Shown piece by piece: positions 24,418-36,206 of a DNA stretch of 64,000 nt. Source of the DNA: Lepiota brunneoincarnata (Eukaryota; Basidiomycota; Agaricomycetes; Agaricales; Agaricaceae). The notes beneath the pieces are model-generated. The model was not told the origin of the DNA. It did no database searches and saw nothing but the letters and a program-made list of their open reading frames with translations. The position numbers were made by a program, and so were the translations under genes. The DNA is taken from assembly GCA_023014365.1 (NCBI GenBank), contig JAEBUN010000012.1:310001-374000 (forward strand), in the 5' to 3' direction. The number at the start of each line of letters is the position of its first letter. Position 1 is the stretch's first letter.

Positions 24418-26784
24418 ATGAAAATACCAAAAGAAACAACAGATGGACAAGGGAAGGATAGTCTATAGTCAGTATAAGATTGCCATTGAGAACATCAGGT
24501 AGCTGATTTTTATCCCCAACTGTAGCCACATTCTAAATCTCAACAAGGGCGCAACGTACAATGAAGTACACGAACGATATCGCACGCTTTCACTCGTGTT
24601 CCATCCGGATAAGCAGCAGGACGACAAGGCAAAGGAACTTGCAACTCGGAATTTTCTGAAAATTCAAAAGGCCTATCAAGGTTGGCTCCTTGGCTTCATA
24701 GCTCCCACACTTTTCTGACAGTGATGAATCAGTGTTGTCTGATCCATTCCTTCGGTACATGTTTTTGATTCTCAGAAGAATGGAATTCAGATCTCATGCT
24801 AGTCAAGTGAGGTTTATGATCAACTAGGTGCGCGACGTGTTACCTGGTGAAGCCATCATTCCAATTCCTCCACAGGCGACGACGGGCTATCTGTAAAATG
24901 GTCTGATGGGCTTCGTACGAAATCCATTGAAGAAGTACGTGGAGATATTGTCGCATCAACGTGAAGCTCAAGTCGTCGTAGCTTCGAGAAGACTTATCGA
25001 GTATAAAGGGAGAACTACGCCGGAAACGGCAGAGCGAATCCCTCTTACCGAAGGGAGCCCTTAACTGCCTTGTCAACGCGACACCGCTATTTCAACCTAA
25101 TGGAGCACGCGAGTCGATTCTACAGAGGATAGGAGCCGTTGGCATTGCGGATTGCGCGCTGCAGCACGCCGTTCAGGTCAGAATCCATAGCTCACACCCA
25201 CGGAGTTTCGCGAACGCTTACTTGTAACTAGACATCAGTAACCGACCAGACTTCGTTTACTCTTGGAGCACAGATGAAAACTCGTCAAAAGGTTGAGTTC
25301 ACTGGGACTGTACAACACCAGTTCTCTCCTCGTTTTATGGGCTCAGTGAGTTGTCATCATTGCTCGGATTTGATTTGCATCTGACTTACTAAGGCTGCAA
25401 TTCGTCTTGGGTTCCCATTCACCACAAAACTTGAAGGGTCCTATCAAGATGGCACAAACACCCTGGTTGTTGGGGTTGTTTGTGTTCCAGGCGCCCCTCT
25501 ACTTGCTCCACCCAGTTTGAATATTGGTTTGACCCGAAAACTATTCCGACGACGAAATAAACAAGGATCAGTTGATCTTTTAGTCGGGCAGCGACCTCAC
25601 GTTAAACTTCGCCTAACATCTCCCACCCCTTTCGGCCTTAGACTTCAAACTCCTGGAGAAGATCCTGGACAAGCCCAGGCTTCTTTGTCGGGGTTAGAAA
25701 CAGGAATCACTTTTACATCCTATGGCTTGGATCTGGAGAGGGACCCTAAACTTGTGGGGGAATGTGGTGTGAACCTGATTGAGTTGGGTGCCACAATAAA
25801 GACGGCGGTGACCCTAGGCTTCACTGGTCTCAACTGGGTCTTATCAACCATCTGGTCAATTCCATCCAAATCCACCGAAATCAGTACTACGGCAACGATG
25901 GGTAGTGGAGGCATTGTTTTCTTGCTAGAGTACGTTGCCCATTAGTAACAAGAACTTGAAAAGTTTTGACTCACCAACAAACCACCCCAGATTGACCCGT
26001 TTGGAACAGCGACTCATCCTGCCTATCGTTTTATCTACTGGGTTCAACGGCACGCTAGCGTTTTGGACAGCTGTACTACCCTCTGCAGCAACAGTTTTCC
26101 TATATCGATTTGTAGTCCTTCCCCGCCGGCGGGCTTCACGACTTGCGTATGAATAGCTTCATCCCTGATCCGCATTTATAGACTCATCTCCCGTGCTGCA
26201 GGCACCTCCGTTCTGCCCGTAAAGCATTGGAAGAATCCGAGGAACGAAGGGAAAGAAACGCCGTAGAAAGTCTCCTAAAAGACCTAGCACGAAAACACAA
26301 CCAATCTGAGAAGTCGCGGCAAGGTTGGTACATAAAGCTTCCCAATTTTGCTCCTGCAGACTAAGAGTTGTCACTGTAGGCTTGGTAATTTTGGAAGCCA
26401 CCTATGGCTCAATAGAAAAAGAGGAAGGTCAACCAGACTTGATACTCGATGTGACAGTCCCGCTTCAGGCTCTAGTCCGTAACTCGCAACTCTATATCTC
26501 GGGCGGTGAAGATGCAAAGGTAAGACCTAGTCTCTTCATCATAATCCCATTTTCTCACTCTCTTTTGATGGATAGTTAAGCCTTCAAGGCTTCTACGACC
26601 CCGCTCCGTTCCTTTCAAAGGCGCTGCGTGTCCGGTACCTCTTCTGTGAAAAACCCCACTATGCAGAAATCCCAGACTATCTGCCTATAGTTTTACCATT
26701 AGTGGGTTCGTACGCAGTTCCCACATACCAACCACAATGTCATTGATATCCTACCTCGCAGAGCATCAGGTTGATGGTCAATGA
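24418..26784 (+). CDS. DNAJC11: DNAJC11-type J-domain protein
   Basis: This is the fungal counterpart of DNAJC11, a mitochondrial J protein linked to the MICOS/MIB cristae machinery. The N-terminal exon 24418-24467 starts MKIPKETTDGQGKDSLY and splices over a 58-bp intron into HILNLNKGATYNEV, followed by the J-domain HPD motif in SLVFHPDKQ. A 47-bp intron after SIEE rejoins at LREDLSSIKGELRRKRQ, avoiding an apparent frameshift. Downstream come the beta-rich segment (TLGAQMKTRQKVEFTGTVQH) and the C-terminal DUF3395 domain, with GLVILEATYG, DVTVPLQALVRNSQLYISGG, GFYDPAPFLSKALRVRYLF and the closing LPLVEHQVDGQ. The final exon begins after the intron near 26709-26760. Exon limits around 24680-24880 are the least certain. 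Confidence 0.88.
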
Positions 26785-27230
26785 AACAGCGGTGTTGAAT
26801 ACATCCTGACTATATCACTGGCGCCCACGAGTGAAATGGTTTCTATCCACAATCAAGCACAGGCTGGTTAATATTCGTTACTCCGTGCCTTCCCGAATGA
26901 CAGCAAGAGGAACTATAGTAAACCTGATCCCCGGAAGTACCAGCCAGACGGGAATTCATATTTCATATTGAGGTTCTACCGGAGATTTCCATAGCTGTGC
27001 ACCCACTTCATTGTTTCCACCCTACCCTGCCTGATATAATCACCGTTCACATAGATAATCTACTACTACGCTTTATTCAGACCTATTCACGATAGTTTCA
27101 CACTCAGTATACAGATGCCGGCGCCTGCCTCGTGCAGAAATTGAGTTTCAAAAACATGTGCTTTAGCTATCTCTACGGCAACTGGCAACTGAGAGAAAGG
27201 GGAGGGTAGGAGGGGGGGGGGCGACGCCAA

Positions 27231-27257
27231 TCGGCAGGATTATCGACAATCCGCCGA
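27231..27257. repeat. 27-bp imperfect palindrome upstream of WOPR gene
   Basis: The arms TCGGCAGGATT and AATCCGCCGA are reverse complements apart from one extra A, with six bases between them. The first arm recurs at 31181 (TCGGCAGGATTGTCCAC). It may be a binding site for a dimeric factor; this is inference. Confidence 0.4.
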
Positions 27258-27614
27258 ATCTCAATAGAAGCGGATAATTCTCTTCCACCCCTCCCTTTAC
27301 CCTGCCCCGCCGCCCCTCACTAAAAGAGAATGCAGGCTATGTGGACGGGGGAAGCGTAGGTGGTTTGCCACATTCACACACGGCTTCATTTTCTCATCGC
27401 CCATCAGGCCTAGCTAGAAGCACGCTGTAATAATCACCCCTCGGACATTATTCGATGGTTTATTTCCGTGCACACGATAGAAAGATTCTGGGTGGCCCTC
27501 CCCCCTCCACCTTGTGCACCGAGAAAAGAGAACACATAGTAGCCATGCCGCACATCTTCGATGCACGGGGTGTGTCCAGCGTTTCGTGATGTGACTGGTT
27601 CAGCTTGTCCGTGA

Positions 27615-27638
27615 GGGGAGAGGGGAGGGGGGTGGGGG
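27615..27638 (+). other. G-quadruplex-prone tract
   Basis: Four or more runs of at least four G separated by one or two bases lie in 24 bp, on the coding strand of the downstream WOPR gene, about 770 bp before its ATG. Confidence 0.55.
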
Positions 27639-28409
27639 AATCTGATCGCGCAGTCCTTTTTTGACACACTCGTGGAAGAGTCCGTGTATGACCCTTTGAG
27701 GTAGCAAATTTGCCGGCCAACGCCTTTCTTTGTTTTTTTTTGTTTTTGTTTTTTTACATCAGGGGTATCTCTCTCTCTGCTCGGTGGTGCTCAGCGCTCA
27801 GAGCGCTCGCCTAAGAAGGTGTTGGTGGACCCTCGGCTGCGCAACAAGCTGCCCTCTGCCCCGGATGTTCGACCTCGCTCAACATTGAAGGTTGAACGCC
27901 CACCCGTACGGCGTACACGATGATCGGATGATCCCTGAAGGCTACGAATGTTCCGTGGCCACGGGTTGACATGCAAACCCAAAATTACCAACGCACAGCA
28001 TAGGCGGCGGATGTGGCATATGTCCATGAAGGAGATGTGAGAGATCTTGGTAACTGATTCGGTGTTTGGGTTTACGGTTCAATTACACTTTGGATCGGGT
28101 TTTCATGGAGATCATTGATCTGAGATAACCTCTCATGGATCGTGGGAGAGTGCGAGTTAAAGTCAGCGAGTTATCTCGATGCAGGTACGCCTCTCCACCC
28201 CTCCAACTAGTCCGCTCCGTTCTGCAAGCGACTCACAGCCAGTAAACTATCGTGAGAACACCCATGCATCGACAACTAAAATATATATTTCCTATCCGTT
28301 CCTCGGTGCGCTCAGTTCTTTATATAGCCTGGGCCTAATCCACACCCAACCGTCGATTCCCCCTTCTCTTTCTTTCCCCCCCTTGAGCCCCCCCTTCCCT
28401 CTATCCGTT

Positions 28410-29686
28410 ATGCAGCGCCCGACACTACAAAACGTCCGCATTCGCTCCACTCGCGATGCCCTCCAGGTATTCAATGGTGTCGCCACCAACCGACTGCCTC
28501 TCATTACTCGACGCCTGGATGCCGAGGAACGACGGGCTATCGTTCCAGGAAATGTATATGTTTGGTGAGACACCTTGTCATTTCTGTTGTTGTGATTGCC
28601 AGCTGAGGGGAACGTTTTTTCTTTTCTCCTCCAAGGGAAGAACGCGGCGCCAATACCGAGCCCACTGGTCTTGGGATGGAGCGATGGTCAGTCTCGCACT
28701 ATGTGTATATGCTCTCTACTTAGCGTCAATCCATAGGACCGATGGCATGGGCTGGGGTCCAAGCCGTGAGTTATTCTGTCACAATTGTTGATACGTCAAC
28801 TGTGTGTTCAAGTGTGTGTGATCCCTCGCAGGCGTTAGAGACGTATGTGGCTAGCATACTTTCCCTCGTCAAATTACTCACGTTGATCTCAGGAGTTCTT
28901 ATTTTACCATCAGAAAGAGTCTGATCTGAATGACGACGGTATCAATCCTGTCACACCCTGGGCACAGATGATGAGGTGAGTGCTACCCAGTCCATTCCTC
29001 CTTCGGCATACTGGGGGCGTATGTGAGAGGCTCATCATTGAATTCTGGTCTCCGCCCAGAAGACCCTCTGGACGACCATCGAATAGATCGTATTCACTCG
29101 ATCCCAGAAGCACACCAGAATCCGAACGCTTAATAAAACAGACTTACAGCGTACACGTTTCGCTGCCTGCAGACCGCGCTCGTGGGGTCATCAGGAAATG
29201 GCATCTTAGTATGTCCGCCCGCCTCGATGTTTTTGGCTGCTGTAGCTGAACATCCCCGGAACAGCTGCATATTTCAGCCAGACCAAGCTCAACGAGCTGC
29301 GAACAATTGACGAGATCCATGGCGTTGGCGATGTTCTTGTCCCCGAAGGATGGTTCAAGAGTGCTCGCGTTGGCAAAGCACGGCGAGATAGTCGAGCGCA
29401 AGGCACAAACCCACAACCCCCCGAGGGTCTGTCCCAACCCTCGACACCGCCCTTCTATACCTATCCACTGGGTTCGTCACCCACTCTGCAGCATAGACAC
29501 GCCTCTTCAAATCATCATTCCTCTTCACCTAGTCCATCTAGTCACTCGAGCACGGCGTCATCATCATCAGCCCACGTTAACGGCCACCCTACAGGCCATC
29601 TTGTGCCGCTCGAGTATCTTCAGAGTGTGTCTGGCCCCCGAAGGGATCCAACTGACGAGCTATTGCTGCGCCGCTTCTCCTCCTAA
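28410..29686 (+). CDS. WOPR-domain (Gti1/Pac2 family) transcription factor
   Basis: Members of this fungal-specific family (Wor1, Ryp1, Sge1, Pac2, Gti1) bind DNA through a two-part WOPR domain and act as developmental or morphological switches. The ATG at 28410 opens MQRPTLQNVRIRSTRDALQV, and the first half of the domain continues LPLITRRLDAEERRAIVPGN, then VYVW spliced to EERGANTEPTGLGMERWTDG. The intron after PSR rejoins as VRD, then EFLFYHQKE, the canonical WOPRa end. The second half includes RLIKQTYSVHV and, after an intron, SYFSQTKLNELRTID. The tail is low-complexity serine/histidine-rich and ends at the TAA at 29684-29686. Exons are short; 28410-28564 and 28636-28686 are clear. Targets cannot be read from the sequence. 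Confidence 0.92.
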
Positions 29687-31045
29687 ACTCTCTTCGAGTC
29701 TCTCACACCTCCCCGGATGGTGTGCGCAATGTTAGGAACATTATCTGGCCGCGTTCTCGTACCCCCGAATACCCATGGACCACAACCTGTAAACTATCAA
29801 CTCCATCCATACCAGCATGGACTTGCTCTTATCATCTACATTGCCTTGGCTTTTACAGTGTGCTTTGCATGTACATCTAGCATCACTATCACCATGAAGT
29901 TTAGAATTCATACTATACCCCTAACACCCCCGCGAGTACAAGAAGCCATACAACCTCTCACATTATGTCAAAGTAGATTTTCCATTCGTTACATTGAAAA
30001 GTAGTGCAAATACTATCCACACTGAGTTTGCCGCACGCTCACTTGGGATAATGATGGTACACTACACACCACGACGATGATCAGGGCCCAGATCGACGGC
30101 AGCACGAAAGCTCCAAACCAGTTCATTTCTCATGCACTATTACTACTTCTGGGCCACCCACTCTCAGGCGACCGGCCAGACTTGTCTTTGATCAATCAGT
30201 CAGCGTTATTATAGAAGCAAAACTCCTCTCCAAATCCCTTGATTTCAATGCAAATTTACTGTATACAAAATGACATCAGCGATGAGTAAAAAAACAGGGG
30301 TTGGTCTGTGCACCTCGACTGCAGGCCCCTAGATGAATCCCTGGCCTTTTCATTCGCTGCTGTGATTTCGAGTCCGAGACACTCAGTGTTAGCCTTCAGT
30401 GTGTCATGGTTCCATTCTCTCATCTTGACTTCTTGGCCCTGTAGTAGAAGAGTTTTCTCAACATGCCCACCTTCGTTAGGAGAACGTAGGCGATGCATCG
30501 GCGCATTGAAAAGCTTGCTGGGAATGGACAGCATCTTAAGAGATGATTAATTAACCCCTCCGCCCCGCTCTTAATCATATGGATTTCAGCAATGCTCTGG
30601 ATGCATGCAACTACAAAGGAAAAGTTACACGTTGTCCGCGGTCGATTTCTTAGGGCTCTCTTCCCCTTCCCCCTCCCCCCCCCCTATCTGCTTACGGAGT
30701 GGGGCATCAACAGCCACGTACGAGAGAAACGCACTTTTCGAATCGTATATATCTAGGGCTTCTCATGCTTTGGGCATCATGGTTCTGGCATTTTCTGACC
30801 ATATGTTGTATGGATCCAGAAGTTGAAACAAGACACGATGGTGGTAAAGCGACGATGTCATAGACGTTCTTGGCATGAGGTTTTGACTCGACTCCATGGC
30901 TTCCTCTCTCACCTATTTCTGAAATGCATCACCGTTCTCTCTCAGGCGAGTCAACTGCTCCCAGCTCCCCCACCCCCTGCGCTGTTCATTCCTTTAAATA
31001 TATTTACGTGCCGGTGCAAGTCGTCACCTAATCCCTCGAGGGAAA

Positions 31046-31059
31046 GGGGGGGGGGGGGG
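31046..31059 (+). repeat. Poly-G tract of 14
   Basis: Fourteen consecutive G follow a GGGAAA string; it belongs to the homopolymer cluster between the WOPR and DUF155 genes. Confidence 0.8.
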
Positions 31060-31297
31060 AAGAGGGCAAGTTCCGTATCCCTTCACCCATCGGCATTGTT
31101 TGGGGTGAGGGCCCACCGAATCTTTTCATATTACGGTTAGGCTAACTGTACCTATAATTGAAGTTTGAACGGCTGCCGCTTCGGCAGGATTGTCCACTTA
31201 ATCTAATTAACACAGTTCTTCCCCAGTTGAAGGGTCCCAACAGCGTCCGAGTTTGAACCTACAAAGACGCCACTGCCCCCGTTCGTGGTCGACATGC

Positions 31298-31320
31298 TCC
31301 CCTCCCCCAACCCTCCCCCC
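31298..31320 (-). other. C-rich tract (G-quadruplex-prone on minus strand)
   Basis: Runs of four, five, three and six C are separated by single T or AA, which on the minus strand fits the G3+N1-7 quadruplex pattern. Confidence 0.5.
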
Positions 31321-31508
31321 AACCTCCAATTCCAAGGGCTTTATTTCGGACCGAGCCTCGCCGACATGATTAAACTCTGAGGTAATTTCCTCCGCTGGAG
31401 CGTTTCTTTGCCCTTCCTGTCTAAATCTCGGATTTTTCGGGACTGACCGATTTCATTCACGCAGTCAAAAACTGGGACCCTAAGAATGTGCAGGGAGAAG
31501 GCACTGCT

Positions 31509-31538
31509 GGGGGGAGGGGTGTGGGGAGGGGGAGGGGG
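31509..31538 (+). other. G-quadruplex-prone tract
   Basis: Five runs of four to six G lie within 30 bp with loops of one to three bases. Confidence 0.55.
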
Positions 31539-31919
31539 TTAGCACATTGATTCCACATTGGATCGGATTGAGCATGGGCGCTGAACCCCCCCCCCTCCCC
31601 CTTCATGACTCAATGGCCAACGAGTGAAAAAGGAAAAAAAAAGAAAAAAAGACACTTTGAGTTCCGCGAATATCGAGTTCCGCCGCTGAATTTCCCAACA
31701 CTTGGCATTTACCGTGAACGCTTGGGAATGCACTGGTCAAAAAAGGGGTCCTGATACAAAGTGAAATATTCATTTGACCCTTAGCTCCCGGTTGCTTGAC
31801 GCCAAATGCCCCCTCCACAACTCAATTCCCAGCCTCCAAGCGCCGAACTCCAGGCATGGCAAGTCATCATCTCGTTTGTTCTCCGCCTTCTTTTTGGGAA
31901 CAGGGAAAAGGGGCGAGGA

Positions 31920-31937
31920 GGGGGGGGGGGGGGGGGG
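31920..31937 (+). repeat. Poly-G tract of 18
   Basis: This is the longest homopolymer in the window. Its true length is uncertain, because sequencers often miscount such runs. Confidence 0.75.
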
Positions 31938-33133
31938 AAGACTTCTATTACTGAGTGAGCCAGCCCGCAAAAGGCTCTCCCTCTCAGAAGAGATCGGCTT
32001 CCCATGATGTTTTAGGACCCAAGGCCGGTTATAACTCAGGCCGCTTCTGGTTCTGATTATATTTATCAGCTGGGTGGGTGGATATACCCTACAAGTAACT
32101 GTACAGCATTAACCGATTCGGGCATTATTCACGCCTTCATTTCCGTCTCGCATCTTGCCAGTGAATAAATTTCCACGTGAATAATAAATTGCTGCGAGTT
32201 GTATATGGGCTACATGGGAGACGGAGCCGAGCAGCAGCCTTGACAGTGAGTGGGACAAGCGTTGTTACGGCGATGAAGCCAGAAACGTAAACGTTCCACA
32301 GAGGCCAGTTTGGTATGTGGCGAATCCAGATTATACCTGGTCGTGGGGGTATTGTTATTATTATTTGACATTTGCCGCTGTCCGGAAAACTGAACTTGTA
32401 CCCTGCCAGGGTATCCCGTCGTTCGCTTCTGCACCAATGTAAGGCTTTTTTTCACAGGGAAACGGGAGACAGGAAAAGATCCCTGATGTGAGTTATTTGA
32501 TGAAAGAAGAAGGGGGAATTTCGCAGACGACTTCGTCCAGGGAGCGCGAAGCTTTTCCCAGACGAACCAGATTGAAGAAGAGACTCCGTATCACCGTTTG
32601 CCTTTTCACACAAGCACTTGAGCGCGTCTTTTGATATGCAGGCTTGTGCACAGCTGATGGATACAATCCAAGGACCGGGTGCGTGAAGAGAAAAGGAATT
32701 TGAAAAAGGTTCCATGCTTGACTAGGGACACTTGACACGAATGTAGTACTCTGTCTCTCCCAGTGTCATTCCTGAAGCCTGATGCTGGGCGCATTAGATC
32801 ATGCTTCTTGCACTACAACTTACCGGCGGCTTATGGCACTCGGATTTTTTTCTCCTTATGGCCGAGATGCTCTGATTTGCTGTTTAACCAAGGGTATGTT
32901 GGAGAAAGTCTCCTAGGTCTGCTTTCTTGCAAATGGGCAGGCTTAGGAACATATCCGGCCGTCTGACGTTAAAGCAGGGGGCGGCGTTCAGCACGAACGT
33001 GGAAGGTTTACCCGAAATGCTGGTCGCCACCAACGACCTCACACCTTACGTCAGCGGCCTGTTCCCCCCCCCCCCTTGACCTTGGGACCCTGAGCGCTTA
33101 CTTCCCCTTCACACCCACAACCCATTATCGGCC

Positions 33134-35100
33134 ATGCACGACTCTCCGGGCCCAAGGCAACCAGCAGCACCATCGGACAACAAGCCTCGAGGGGCAAACC
33201 GCTCGACAAAGGTTGCTGGGAAACTGAAAGTTCTACCCGAGCAACCGGAGGATCTCTCAATCCTCAACAAGAGACATGAAACGGGAAAGACTCGCGATGG
33301 TAATGTAGACTCTGCAGGAGACAGTGAGGACGGTGATATCGAGAGCAGTGAAGACAATAATCAGGAGGAAGACGATGTTGAGGCACGTATAAACAACTTC
33401 GTGATCGGACAATATGTTAGTTAACAGGCTGCTGCGTATTTCCATTATGGCTTCTAGGTCTATAATCAAATATCGCTTATTCCAGATGGCACAGCACGGA
33501 GGGATGCGCTTAAGCTCACAAAGAAGAAGGCGAAATCATTACCTCGAGTTACCGCGTATGCTACAGCGAGGTAACACCCCGACCGCCTGTTTGCTCTTAT
33601 CAGAAGCTCATAGATATGTGTGCTGTTTCAGCTCCTACAGAATGAACGATCTTATGAAATTTTTCAACGCGAGGAGAAACGCTTATCGTGCCAACCCGAA
33701 ACTCATCGACGACGTCATCTACACTCCTTACGTCTATGAAATCCAACCGAGGAACCATGACAGTCGGCAATCCCATGTGGGGACCGCTGCTACGGGCGAT
33801 TTGCTTGGGGTTCCAGAACTCAGACAGGAAACTCTCGAAGACGACAATCGGACTGTGAGGAATACGAAAAAGAAGAGTACCTTTGACATTACCGCTCATG
33901 AAGCAGAGATATTCATGTTTCAGTACGGCACTGTTGTGATCTGGGGAATGACAGAAGCTCAGGAGAAACGCTTCTTGACTTCAATGTTGGGCTTTCCGGC
34001 ATCACCAGATTCAATGCACACTGATATAGTCCGCTCACCAGAAAGCGTTTCGAGATAGAGAAATTAGGTGTGATATACTCCCTCTTTAGGCTTGTTTCCT
34101 TCACTCACACATTTTCCAGCTCCGGAAAATGTTGAGATGGAAGACCTCAATTATTACTACGCGAACTATAGCCGGTGCGTCGGTACCCTTTGTCCCCCTA
34201 GGCTGCTTCTGACTTGGTTCTTAGGATATACAACGACGTTATCACACTTCGTAAAGGCTCGAGCTACATGTACGTTCTGGTCGCACACCCTGCTGATTGG
34301 TTTGGCTCACCCCAAGTTAGGACTAAACTCTCCTTATCCCATGCACTCTCACAATCCGTCAAAATTTCCCTTGTATTTATCGCTTCCATTCCTTGAGGGG
34401 CTCCCACTCACCCAAACCTAGTTTGAGGAATTGATTTCATCAACTATAGAAGAGACGAAGGATATCCCTGAGGTCATTAGCGAAACGGGCAAGATTGGAA
34501 TGCCACATAAAGGTTGTGTCCTATTTTTCTGGTGGGCCTGCAGGCTAACCCTTTGATAGAAATCATGCAGCAAATCGGTCAGCTCTTCCTACTCAGAACG
34601 AATATTAACTCCGTCGGTTCTGTTCTCGATTCGCCGGTAAGATCTTGGTCCCTTTCAGAACTTGTTGAGTCATTCAGCGCCATCGTTTGATAGGAGGTAT
34701 TTTGGGTAGGTTCCCCCCCCTTCTTCTGACGGTTATCCGAATTATTTACCAGTGCTTGGGCAGAGTTACCCAGACTTGCAGCCGCTCTACGATGCGGCCC
34801 GGAGTTATCTTGAAATCCCTCAACGCATTAACCTCCTGAACACACGTGTGGAAGTATGTGGCGGAGGGTACTTCATTCACGTCAGTTCAATGACCTGTTT
34901 GATTAGGTTCTCCAAGACATGCTGCAACTTCTAAAAGAGTCCGTCTCAAGTAAACACGCGGAACGTTTAGAGCAAATTGTTATCATCCTCATCGCAATAG
35001 AAATAGGTACGTGCCTAAAACCCTGAAACACACGATTATCGCCGACTGCGCATTGCTAGTCCTAGGCATTGTTACTATACTCGTGGATCTAATGGCATGA
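33134..35100 (+). CDS. DUF155 / RMND1-Rmd8 family membrane protein
   Basis: This belongs to the DUF155 family (yeast Rmd1, Rmd8, human RMND1). Some members are mitochondrial and support translation; others lie on cytosolic membranes. The ATG at 33134 opens MHDSPGPRQPAAPSDNK, followed by a disordered acidic region, then SLPRVTAYATASSYRMNDLM, where the domain begins. Core motifs are FDITAHEAEIFMFQYGTVVI, WGMTEAQEKRFL, KRFEIEKLAPENVEMEDLNY, YSRIYNDVITLRKGSSY and HALSQSVKISLFEEL. The C-terminus is a predicted membrane span, IVIILIAIEIVLGIVTILVD, ending at the TGA at 35098-35100. A 42-bp intron after VIGQY near 33415 keeps the frame. It has at least eight exons; several inner limits are approximate. 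The long acidic N-terminus favours the Rmd8-like branch. Confidence 0.85.
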
Positions 35101-36206
35101 CGAGCTCCCACCACCACCATTCGGCTTATTCCTCGTTATCGTGGTCAAGCTCCGGTTGTTTATTTATATTTCATCCCCTATTTCTTGGATGTTGTATCAC
35201 ACGCAATAGATTTTGCCGAAATTCCCTCAGTTCATATCTCTCTCTCTCACTCGCTAATGGACACGGTCGATGCCTTCTGTCATCAGAAACCAAACCTACA
35301 ACTTCGCCCCTGATCTCGCCCCACTTATCATCATCACCGTCGTACGTTAACGCGAGCGGCCGAGATCAGTTGGTTCTTACATTGTGACATCCTTTCGGTA
35401 GGATGATGAGATGATCAGACCCAGGAGAACCTGTCCTTTTTTCCGCCGCTCAGGCAATCGGCGGTTGCAGAAAATCGAAGCGGGCAACAGGTTACAAGGG
35501 ATTGGCCTTTCAGAGGCTCAATGAGCGCCACATGCACACACACACACACATGCACCACCCCCATAGATTCCCGTACATATATCACTAAGCCTATTGGCAT
35601 GGCAGGATGTCAAACACACTTCATTTTATAATCGGACTGGCGCCATGGACACTCAACCTTTCGATGTGCTACTTCCCTGAACCTTGATTCTTCCCTACCT
35701 GCGGTACCGCTGGCGGGTCAGGTCAAGGAAGAGGGGATCCGCCCAGCTAGTGGCATTAGTCCTCGTTCCGCGTGACTCCCGTGTTATCTGACAGTCAATC
35801 CGTCCTCTTCGCGGCAGAAGAACATCGTGGTTTTCATCCTATGGCTTGAGGCCTCTTTCGCTCTCAGCGGCCTTCCCCACGGCTTCCCTTTGGGAAAAAA
35901 CGGGTGGACATTACTCGACAATCCAGGTTCGGTCTCATCGGGTGTTCCAGTTGGCGTATCGAGGTTACCCACAAGCACACAATCGTGCACGGCGATTTAA
36001 ACACATGAATAAATATAATACGCCAGGAGGATGGGATATCGTCAAGTGCGCGCACTTGACTGATAACCGGGTGACATGTCTATGTTACAACACTGTTCTA
36101 TGGGTATCCAAGGGACATGCAGACGTAGGAAAAAAAATCAGAATCCAGAAAAACAGGCGGTTACATGTGGGGTGAGATGCATAGGCGAAGGAGTCTCCAG
36201 CGGTCG
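35101..36206. other. Convergent intergenic region
   Basis: This 1.1 kb region lies between the 3' ends of the DUF155 gene and SEC5. It holds a CA microsatellite at 35535-35550 and otherwise nothing I recognise. Confidence 0.5.
35535..35550 (+). repeat. CA dinucleotide microsatellite
   Basis: Eight CA units lie inside a slightly longer imperfect CA/TG stretch. Confidence 0.8.

Larger units (their letters stand above)
26785..28409. other. Long upstream region of the WOPR regulator
   Basis: This 1.6 kb region has no recognisable ORF. It holds a run of G at 27212-27221, a G-quadruplex-prone string at 27615-27638, CT-rich strings near 27285-27320 and 28365-28395, and an imperfect palindrome at 27231-27257. 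Long, motif-rich upstream regions are usual for WOPR master regulators, which often control themselves. Confidence 0.5.
29687..33133. other. 3.4 kb non-coding region with clustered G/C homopolymers
   Basis: No frame encodes a recognisable protein. The right part is rich in homopurine/homopyrimidine tracts: 14 G at 31046-31059, C-rich strings at 31298-31320, G-rich 31509-31538, a C run at 31586-31601, 18 G at 31920-31937 and 12 C at 33064-33075. It separates the WOPR gene from the DUF155 gene on the same strand and must include the latter's promoter. Confidence 0.5.

Noticed and set aside
24885..25040. Apparent double frameshift in the DNAJC11 gene after SIEE
   Set aside because: A 47-bp GT-AG intron (GTACGTGGAG ... 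CGTCGTAG) restores LREDLSSIKGELRRK with no indel.
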